Below, one piece after another: positions 46,600 through 55,312 of a DNA stretch of 64,000 bases. Numbering within the stretch: the first letter of the stretch is position 1; each line of letters starts with the position of its first letter. Origin of the DNA: Tetrastigma voinierianum. Taxonomy: Eukaryota; Streptophyta; Magnoliopsida; Vitales; Vitaceae. The position numbers were made by a program, and so were the translations under genes. The notes below the pieces were generated by a model. The model was not told the DNA's origin and did not search any database. It saw nothing but the letters and a program-made list of their open reading frames with translations. The DNA is taken from the NCBI GenBank assembly GCA_016808115.1, contig JAEQBH010002858.1, positions 1 through 64,000 of the forward strand. The letters run 5' to 3'.

Positions 46600-46924
46600 T
46601 AAGCAATCAATTTTTAGGAGGTAACAACATTGGGAGTTTCCTAATGATTTCTTTCCTTTCTTAAGCATTATCATCATCATTATATCCTTTACCTAATGAT
46701 TTTTTTACAATAATTATGAGTTTCTCGGGGGTAACAACATTAGAGTTTTATATGATGATGATGATGACCATCATTGTTTCCTTTTCCTAAGCATCATCTT
46801 CGTCATAATTATCATCATTATTTCCTTTTCCTAATTATTTCTTATAAATTTCGAGGAGGTGACTGCATTGGAGTTTGATGGAGATGGGGGCTTCCTCGTG
46901 GCTGTTGGAAGTAGTTCAAGAAAG
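46600..46924 (+). repeat. Triplicated intron-exon junction
   Basis: The junction GAGGTAACAACATTGGGAGTTT-like sequence occurs at 46618, 46728 and 46856 (the last as GAGGTGACTGCATTGGAG), each preceded by CCTAATRATTTCTT-type text and separated by ATC/ATG microsatellite. Only the last copy continues into the exon. The first keeps the better acceptor (TTTTTAG). Confidence 0.65.
46856..46924 (+). CDS. NOL10-like exon 5 of those seen (intact)
   Basis: Reads EE then VTALEFDGDGGFLVAVGSSS then RK, uninterrupted, to a consensus donor AAAG|GTAAGA. It encodes the strand of a WD40 blade that precedes the YDLRS phrase. The acceptor TTCGAG is poor. Confidence 0.75.
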
Positions 46925-47775
46925 GTAAGATTTCATTCATCTCAGCTTATAAAAAAAATTGCATTATGTAAAAAAAGTCTCTGTTATTGTTGTTCATTTA
47001 CCATTCTCGTCATTTTGCTAAAAAAAAAAACAAAACAAAAAACAAAACAAAACAAAATATCTCATTTCAAAATATAAGATCATGTTGGAAATGTAAAAGT
47101 GCATTGTGATCTTAATTTAAAAAAAAAAAATTGAATCAGGTGTTCCATGTGTATTAAGCTCAAACCTTTCGGGTTTTGATCATATTATATGCAGCATCTT
47201 GAACATTTTATGTGTAGCAACTCACTGTGATATAGCCCAAATAGGCAATGTGAATGCGTGGAATCAGATGTTCCATAGAAAGGACATCGTCTTCAGGTCC
47301 TTAATTTTATTTGTTTTTTAGTCTATTAATTTAGATGCGGGAGTTTGCAATTTTGGGTTTTCTTTTGCCTCGAGCTCTCGATTCCTTTAATTTGACATTA
47401 CTTATTCTAATCCTTTCTTTCAAATTAACCCCTTCTAAAGACGATGCCTTTTGTGGCTTGTTTTCAATTAGAAAGTTAATATAAGCTTTTTGAGAGGCCT
47501 TTTGAAGCCCTTTTTTCTTTCTTTAAACATTAAGAAATATATATAGATTCCAAGTTGAAGCATATCTAGTTGTTATTTTTTTCATGAGCTTCTCAAGGGT
47601 GGTATAGATGGAATAAGTGGATACGGAGTTCTAAGATCTCCCGAAGGATATGAGTTGTTAATTTCTTTTTTGTGCAACTCGTTACTAAGAGAAAGAGTCT
47701 CCATAAGGGAGATGTTTGTCGTGAATTTATTACCCCCATGGTTTAGTTAGGGTCCTTTGTCAGATGATTATTATT

Positions 47776-50700
47776 TGTCACACTCCCACCCCATAAGCAA
47801 AGTGTGTCGCGCCACCCTACGTAACCTCCCAACGTTACTCCCCAACGACTAGAGAACCCGTGAAGCGGGGCTGCTTGTTGAAACTTGTATAATTTTTTTT
47901 CTTTCTAAACTTGTTTTATAAAATTTCACAAAGATAATAGCTGCATACGTAACATATCCCAAAACCCAGATAAGGCGCTTTACACTTTCCAAATATGGCA
48001 AACTAACACACTTCTTTCAAAGAGCCCGTGCTCATCATTTTCACAAAACAAAACTATGTGTACATACATATGCTCAACTTAAAATTCAAAGTATTTTCTT
48101 ACAAAAGAAGTTAATTACAACACTTATACTTAGAAGTCAAGAGGAATACTAAAATGCTCCAGCTTGTCCTAGCTGCACTGCACTGAAAATAGTTTTTAAA
48201 ACAGGAAAGTAATGAGTTAAACGAGCTTAATGAGTGTATGCTTGCTTTTTCTGAAAATATCTCAAAACTGTAAAACTATCATTTACAAAACATTTTCCAA
48301 TAAAAGTTTATAAAACTTTTCATATTATGTCATTGTTTATTTTTAAAAGTTTCAAACTTTCTTAAACTATTTGCTTGCTTCGTTGTAAAAGTTTCTAAAA
48401 CATTTCATAAAATGCTTGTTGCTTGTCGCTTTTAAAAGTTTCTAAACTTCTTTCATAAACTACTTGCTTGCTTTGTTGTAAAGTTTTCTAAAACTTTCAT
48501 AATATGCTTAAGCTTGCTTTGCTTTAAAAGTTTCTAAAACTTTTCATAAAATGCTTAGTTTGCTTACCAAAGGGTTGATTTTAAAACTATATGAGAAATA
48601 CTATAAATCAAGATCAACCACTGAGGCCTTTCGCTTAATTACCCTAGTAAACATGTGAGAGCCCGTCTCAACCCGCGCTGGAAGGACTCTGGGTCCACAT
48701 CACCTAGGTAGAAGGGCCTTGGCCCACATCACCTTTTCCAGTAAATATGGTGGAGACCTTGGTCTACGTCACCATATAATAGCTAGCCGCAACCCTATAT
48801 ACTCCAAGACATGCCATGGTCCCTTTAAATGCCATGATGCATGAACTAAGTTCGTCAATTGTGCAAATCTAAATGCATGAAATGATGTCCTAACACCACT
48901 GCACGCATTTTAATACCTCTCGATCGGTATGCTTGCTTAAAACTAGGGATTTTCGTTAGGTCTGTTTTATAAAATATACTTTGCTTGATTGCTTGAAACA
49001 TGGTTTAACAATTCAAAACCATTGTTTGCTTGAAATATGGTTTGATAATTCAAAACCATTGCTTGCTTACTAAAACCCATTGCTTGCTTGCTTTAAAATA
49101 TGGTTTAATAATTCAAAACCATTAAATACCAGCGTAAAATAGTTTATAATAATACACTAGTATTTGGAAAATAGGTTTAGAACACTCACCTTTTTGTTTA
49201 CCAAAACTTGAGCACGACTCCACAACTTTCCCGCCTTTGCTTTTAGCCTACACACTCAAACGAATACGACGAAACATTAATCGTCTGCGTATAATGTAAA
49301 ACTTAACGTACTTCACACGCAAGTCACTTTAGGGTCACACAACATTCATATAAAGCCAAATGAACAAATTACCCTTGAGCACCAAAAAGCCCCTAACAAA
49401 AAAAACCACTCATTTTGGCAATTTTTTTCCAACAGTACTCTCTGGACTTTATTACCCAAAAATTATTCAAACGGCCTTCAAAAATTATGAAACTCTCTGG
49501 ATTAGTCCTTTATATATCCAATGACATCTTTTTAAATTTTAAATTTAAAATTCCTTCTCTAAGGCCCTCAACTACATAACACAAGTTACAACATTTTTGA
49601 TGCCAAATTGGTTAGCTCACTGAATCACCTACTGTTATCCTTGATTTCTGGGGTCTTAACTCCATAAATTGGAAATGTTTTCTTCACTCATTTGAAGCTA
49701 TGGTTCTAAGGTTTCTTCTCCAATTGGAATCACCCAATTTGGATCACCAAAACTCAAGTTATTGTATTTTACATCTAGATTACTCAATTTGGCATAACAG
49801 AATCTGCACATAGCTCCACTTTGACAAATTTATGGGAACTTTGGGGTTACAATTTGCATGCACTTCCTTCAAGTAACGTATTCTCCTAGAAGTCTATTTT
49901 TCTCGGAATTTTGAATCACTCAATTTGGATGAGTGAAACTCCACTTATGGCCAAAACACTACAACAATACCCAAAATAGAGCATAACCAGTGAGCTACAC
50001 GAGCTCATCTTTCAGTCCTTATTTGGGAGCCTTAGAGATACAATTTGCTCTTGGTCCCTTCTATACATTTGTAGCTCTATCTCTTATGGTTCTTTACCAA
50101 TTGGAATCAATTAATTTGGATGATTATAACTTAATCTATCGCCAAAACAAGAACAGGGGTTTTACAAAATTTTGACAGCATTTCCTTTAAAAACCCAACA
50201 TTCTCCTTTTTACAACCATTCCTCAAAACCAACATGGAATTTACCCAAAAACTCCACCACACTCAGACGCTGTTTAGAACTTTATAACCAAACCCTAGGT
50301 AAAAATCCCAAGAATTCATACCATTGGCCCACCAATCCATACAAAAACTAAAATACAATAAGATTCCATGGAAAACATACCCAAATTCTTCCTTCCTCTT
50401 CCTTCTTCTTCTTCCTCTTCTTCTCTCCCTTTTCTTCTCCCAACCGTGGAGATTCTAAGTGTGAGACCAAAATGAGATTTGTTTGTCTCAATTTCTTTAT
50501 ATTAACAACTTTCCTTTAATTACAAGTTATTCAAACTACATTCATTTGTGCTAAATTTGCTATTTCTAAAATAGCATATAATCTTCTTTTATTATGACCT
50601 TCATCTCCTTTTCTAAGAATTACAACTTTACTCCCTTATTCTAAGACAAAATTCTAGCTCAATCAATTTATCATTTCACAATCTCATCCCCTAAAATCGC

Positions 50701-50814
50701 CCAAAAAATATTACAAATGACACTTAAATAATTAAGAAAATCTTTTAGTACACATATGCGCCCCACTGCTACACGCACCGCACACCCCTGGATCTGGCGC
50801 ATTTAGGGTGTTCA
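47776..50814 (-). mobile_element. Solo LTR SL7 (group A) in an intron of the NOL10-like gene
   Basis: On the minus strand it is collinear with the E3 5' LTR: the right end TGAACACCC..., the purine-rich tract (complement at 50391-50450), the GCCAAAACA block (50140), the hairpin and GCTTGCTTGC tract (48350-49100), and the left end GGGGTGGGAGTGTGACA. Length 3.04 kb. No PBS, PPT or pol, hence solo. The flanks (TTATT and ATTTC) do not form a clear target duplication. It lies antisense to the host gene between exons 5 and 6. Confidence 0.8.
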
Positions 50815-51615
50815 ATTTCAGACATATGTTGGCGATGCTGGTCCGTTTGTGATTCCTTTTCTGTTTTGGGGTTGAATAATAGTTTTCCTCTTTATGGCTT
50901 TTTCATATTGCTTGTGGATGAAATGGACGTTTTTTTAATAAGAGAGAAGAATTAGGGTAAGGGAATAGAGAACATGCTTAATGCTGGAATTCTTAAGGGA
51001 GATTATTTGCCCACCAGGAGTTTCTAGAAGACAAAGTGGGTAAACAACATTTAAAGGAAAGGCCGCAAGTTCTCCTACCACCCTGAAAAGGGGTTGAAGT
51101 CTTGAGAATGAATAATGAATTCTATGTAGAGGTTGATTTGGGGACTATTTGACTAAAGGGTGTTCCAGGCGGTTCTGTTGAATTTGGCTAACATTTGATA
51201 AAGAATGACTGAAATTTAGAGGATATCATCAATAGGATGAAGAAAAGGATCTAGTTATTTATATCAACATGTAAGACGAGGCAACTCTGATAAAAAAAAA
51301 ACAAGTAAGAAAAGGCAACAACAACAACGATCAGGAATCAATGACTATTTTTCTTCTCTTAACTTGGAAGAATAATTTTTATTTATGCACAATCTTTCCT
51401 CGATCATAAAGCATTTCGCCTCAGGGAACCTCATATGAATTATTCATTTGTGATATTTATAAAAAAAAAAATCATTTGTGACCTTGTAATTTAATTGTTA
51501 ATGTATGATTTTAACTTTATGATCATATATTCAGATTTTTAAATTACAACCTTTGTTGCTACTTCCTATTTTGGAACCGGCAGCCATGCACTCATTCTGC
51601 TATTGAAATACGCAG

Positions 51616-51668
51616 GTTCTCGATATATGATCGGCGCTCGCATATCCTATTCGAATTAAGGATCACAT
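51616..51668 (+). CDS. NOL10-like exon 6 of those seen
   Basis: Acceptor TACGCAG. The text GTTCTCGATATATGATC...CGCTCG reads (V)-IYD-RS with one slip and ends IKDH(M), then donor CACAT|GTAAGG. With the next exon it restores the ATG TAT codons of the KDHMY phrase. Confidence 0.7.
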
Positions 51669-51759
51669 GTAAGGCATACTCTTACTAGAGATGGCATACA
51701 CCTACATATTCCGCTAAAAACTGGTCAAACTTTTCCTCTTAAACTTTCTTTCGCTATAG

Positions 51760-51869
51760 GTATGATACTAATATTGACATCATGGCACAATAACAAACTT
51801 TAATTCTTCGAACGACCGAAATTGATTACTACTGATAATCATATTGTTAGAATATGGGATCCTGAGACG
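51760..51869 (+). CDS. NOL10-like exon 7 of those seen
   Basis: Acceptor GCTATAG, then Y...IDI, a slip, WHNN..., a TAA, and an intact ERPKLITTDNHIVRIWDPET ending at donor GACG|GTGAGC. HIVRIWDPET is a strong WD40/NOL10 signature. Confidence 0.75.
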
Positions 51870-52716
51870 GTGAGCAATTCTCATATGCAAATAATGCCAT
51901 CTTTTTAGAACTACCTGTGTTCTTTATGGACCATGACTAAAGAAAACTCTCCAATTTAACCATACACTTGTCTCTGTTCTGCATGAAGGTATTATTTTTC
52001 CACTTGTCAGATTTAAGTGATGTCTAAGTAGTTTAGTACTGGGAAAACTTCACACTGCGCATGATATCTACTTCATTTTATGTGCTATGTTCATAGAATC
52101 GTAGTATTGCTTAGACTAATATGTGAATATTTGATTAGATATGTTTAAATGCACTTTTGGTAGAAAATGGTGCTGCTTCATGATATCTACTTCATTTTAT
52201 GTGCTATGTTCATAGAATCGTAGTATTGCTTAGACTAATATGTGAATATTTGATTAGATATGTTTAAATGCACTTTTGGTAGAAAATGGTGCTGCTTCAA
52301 CACTCCCCCATGGTTTTTGTGGACTAAGACAACGGTATTAAGTTGTTTCTTCCATGTTCTAAAAGGTGTTCCAAGAGTTCTAGAAAATGAAGCATTTGAG
52401 TTAATTTAGAAATATAGATTACTTTTAGACTTGTCAAAGGGTACTCATCAAGAATTGGTAAAGGATGTGTTGCTTATTTTATTATACATGTATCGCTTAG
52501 GAAATGGATAAAATACCAAATATTAAACATACTTTGAACTATTTATCAAGCAGGAATAGTTTTAAATCTATTATGAAAAATGTGGAGCTACTATATAAGC
52601 CGGACAGACAACTTGTGTAACCGTAATTTTTTTTACTCCAGAATTTGTGTAATCCATAATTGAGCATCAACAATTTAAGATGATTGCGAAGATTCACTGA
52701 AATTTTAAGTGCATAA
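51870..52716 (+). other. Host DNA downstream of the last exon
   Basis: AT-rich. No exon matching the C-terminal part of NOL10 is seen. It holds the 119-bp tandem duplication and ends at element Q. Confidence 0.4.
52060..52297. repeat. Perfect tandem duplication, 2 x 119 bp
   Basis: Unit starts CATGATATCTACTTCATTTT at 52060 and again at 52179; the two copies appear identical base for base over 119 bp. Either a very recent duplication or an assembly artefact. Confidence 0.85.
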
Positions 52717-54104
52717 TGACGCCCTTAAATCCGCGTCCGTTGACTATCCGTCAACCTAATGGTAATATTTCGTGGAATGTCGGGTGACCCGACATCTCTT
52801 ACGAAAATCGAGCAAAGTCTCCTTTGTATCGGGAGCTCTACCCCTAGTACAACACCTGTCCCAATATACACAACGACCACACAGGGTCCAATATACAATT
52901 ATAATGAGTTAAAAATGGCCACTTGGGCCCCTGCATTAATACCCACAACGAAATATATCCCAACTATATACCAACAGTTCATTAGTTATAACATTTCTCA
53001 TCAAAAATAATCAACCAACTATCTCACATGGTTCAAGAGTTATACATTACTCTTAATACAAATACATATTAAAATCTATAATTCTAATACATATTATCCA
53101 AAAACATCAAGCCTCAACCCGACTTTCTTCTAAATCGGCCTCTAGGATTAGCCGTCTCCTCGAACGCTCTCAGACTGAAAAATAATATCCCGACAGGTGA
53201 GCTTATCGCCTGCAGGAATCACCCAAATGTGGGTCACTCCTCACCTAAGTGCATATGCAATGCTCCAATTTAAACACACATTCAAGTAACTACGTGATCC
53301 TACTTGAATGTCTACATGCCCATTCCTATGTCTCGAGTCCTCACCAACTCCCTCACACTTGCCTAAGCCGTGTATGAGAAAAATATCATTTTCAAAACAA
53401 AACTTGTTGTTCTTAAAAATACACTACCGAACGTACCTACAGGCCAATACGGACTACTTCCTCCCGAGGCGAATGTGTTGGAGAACTTCCCGAAACAGTC
53501 ATGGTCCTCTTCCGAAATGATCTATAGAACCGTCTCCTAACCCCATTCTCCAGAAAATCATCATGTGAAATTCCTTTCAAAAACGTTTTCGTTTTTCTTT
53601 CAATTTTTCATGTCATGCACACACACACACACCTAATTTCTAGGTTACCCCGGTGCATATGAAATGCATTATGCCATTTCAACCCAATATATATATACCA
53701 ATATATTAATTATGCAACATTCTCAAATTTGCAATTCACACCACATGTAATTCAACAATACCAATCATCACCCAAATTAGCTTATTTGAGAAATCACAAT
53801 CTCGTCTCCAATGGCCTATACACACAATTATATTCCATATAATTGAGTAAATCACAATTTCATCTCCAATGGCCTATACACACAATTATATTTCATAAAA
53901 TCTCCAATGACCTATACACACAATTATATTCCATATAATTGTGACCTCATGTTAATACACAAAGTTCATGCATTAACCTACTAATTCCTATACAGCTCAA
54001 GCCATTACACCAAAATTAGCTCACATGGGCTAATTAACAAACACGAGCAATTCAATTTGAATTACCCATCCAAGCACATTTTCTCACAAAATATTTCGTG
54101 AACA

Positions 54105-54215
54105 CTATTCACGTCACTATTCACGTGTCACTATTCATGTCATTATTCATGTATCACTATTTACATGTCACTATTCATGTCACTATTCACGTATTACTAT
54201 TCACATGTCAATATT
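54105..54215. repeat. TATTCAC-GTCAC short repeats in Q LTR
   Basis: Ten or so imperfect copies of CACTATTCACGT/CACTATTCATGT in tandem. They encode no protein. Confidence 0.6.
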
Positions 54216-54983
54216 CACATGAACAATAAAACCCTCGGGTTACTGTTTACGGCCAATCACCCGACATCGGTTCCACTTTGTGAACCCGAAATCCATGGCC
54301 ATTTCCGGCTTCATACACACCAACACACAATTTATTTCATAAATTATGAAACAGACACCCCAAACAAGCCCTACACAATCACGGACTGCCCAAATGTGTT
54401 CCAAAAATTTACACACTTTGGTTTCAAGATTTCGGACCGATCAAACTGGCCACTACGCCTCAAACCACAAGCATTTACAAAACACTTAAACAAGGAGTAA
54501 GAGAAGTGTGGATTAAACCTCACTGTGGAGTTTGACAAACCCAAGATTTTGGTGTCCACGCGTAGCCTCGTCACAGATCACTTTGCCTTCAAACCGATGA
54601 AACCCGTGGTCCGACCAGATCTCGAGAAAGAAAAGAAGAAAAAATTATAATAAAATTAAAACCTCCTCCCACACGCCCACTCATCTCTCCCCGTCTTCCT
54701 TCCCACCGCCTTGACTTTTATACAATTTTATTATTATTATTATTATTTTTATTAATATATTAATATTTGATATTCATAGTTCATATCGCTTTATTTGCCT
54801 GCTTTTTGTCCCGAAAAATTTATTTCTTTTCGCCACTTTATTTTAAATGAACTTAACCCAAGTCATTTCCTGACTTCGAGATTTTTATAAAAATCTCGTC
54901 CCTGAAGTCACTGACGACTTATCACCCAGAAAATCGTAAAATATTCCGATTGTCTCATAATTCGACGAAACTTTTCTGGGTCA

Positions 54984-55039
54984 CTAGATTTCGCGAGACG
55001 ATTCAAACAGTGAAATCCGTTTCGTCATCCGAGATCTAG
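54984..55039 (-). promoter_or_regulatory. 56-bp LTR dyad, copy in Q
   Basis: Reverse complement starts CTAGATCTCGGATGACGAAA and ends ATCGTCTCGCGAAATCTAG. Arms intact, centre different. 73 bp from the LTR start. Confidence 0.7.
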
Positions 55040-55112
55040 AAAAATTTCGGGTTTTGACTGAAATTACGATTTTGCCATTTTTCCAGAAATTGGAATTTTC
55101 TCTGGTCTTACA

Positions 55113-55125
55113 TTTTCCCCTCCTT
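55113..55125 (-). other. Q polypurine tract
   Basis: Reverse complement AAGGAGGGGAAAA directly before the LTR start. Confidence 0.75.
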
Positions 55126-55244
55126 AAAAGGAATTTTGTCCCAAAATTCTGGACAATCATAACACAACACATGCATATGCAATGTGCACTATACCATGCT
55201 TGTAAATTTGTCATTTAAATATTAAACGACAAAACCAAGTACCG

Positions 55245-55312
55245 TCATCCCTAAACAAGAAGGGATAGGTGGCCCACATAGTATCCTCGTGCTCCCACGT
55301 TGACTCCTCCAC
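55245..55312 (-). pseudogene. Q chromodomain, end of pol, cut by E3
   Basis: The minus strand reads EE, then STWEHEDTMWATYPFLF, then RDDG, the tail of a Tekay/CRM-type chromodomain. The upstream part is separated by the E3 insertion. Confidence 0.75.

Larger units (their letters stand above)
44809..51869 (+). pseudogene. NOL10/Enp2-like nucleolar WD40 gene, seven exons seen
   Basis: NOL10 (yeast Enp2; Arabidopsis EDA7 group, from memory) is a nucleolar WD40 protein of small-subunit ribosome biogenesis. Seven stretches in the right order encode its WD40 part: 44809-44906, 45565-45650, 45747-45803, 45929-46020, 46856-46924, 51616-51668 and 51760-51869. Most are bounded by AG and GT splice sites, and codons rejoin across introns (CACAT|G TAT between the last two). 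One intron holds a MITE (44992-45311) and another the 3-kb solo LTR SL7. Several exons have 1-2 bp indels and one in-frame TAA. The 5' exons and the C-terminal domain are absent; element Q starts 0.85 kb downstream. It may be a decayed copy or a real gene with consensus errors. Confidence 0.7.
52717..55112 (-). mobile_element. Q 3' LTR (group B)
   Basis: 2396 bp. The 5' end (minus) is TGTAAGACCAGAGAAAATTC at 55112 and the 3' end is GGATTTAAGGGCGTCA at 52717. It contains the dyad 54984-55039, the ACCAAAATCTTGGGTTTG block (54529-54549) and repeated TATTCACGTCACT text (54105-54215). Flank CATAA (52712-52716) would be the target duplication. Confidence 0.8.
52717..55312 (-). mobile_element. Chromovirus Q (group B LTR), 3' end only
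   Basis: From right to left: the end of pol with chromodomain text (55245-55312), a non-coding spacer, a polypurine tract (55113-55125) and a complete 3' LTR (52717-55112). The rest of the element lies to the right of E3, beyond the window, because E3 is inserted at 55313. This is the only group B element here that still has internal sequence, and it shows that group B LTRs belong to chromoviruses. Confidence 0.8.
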
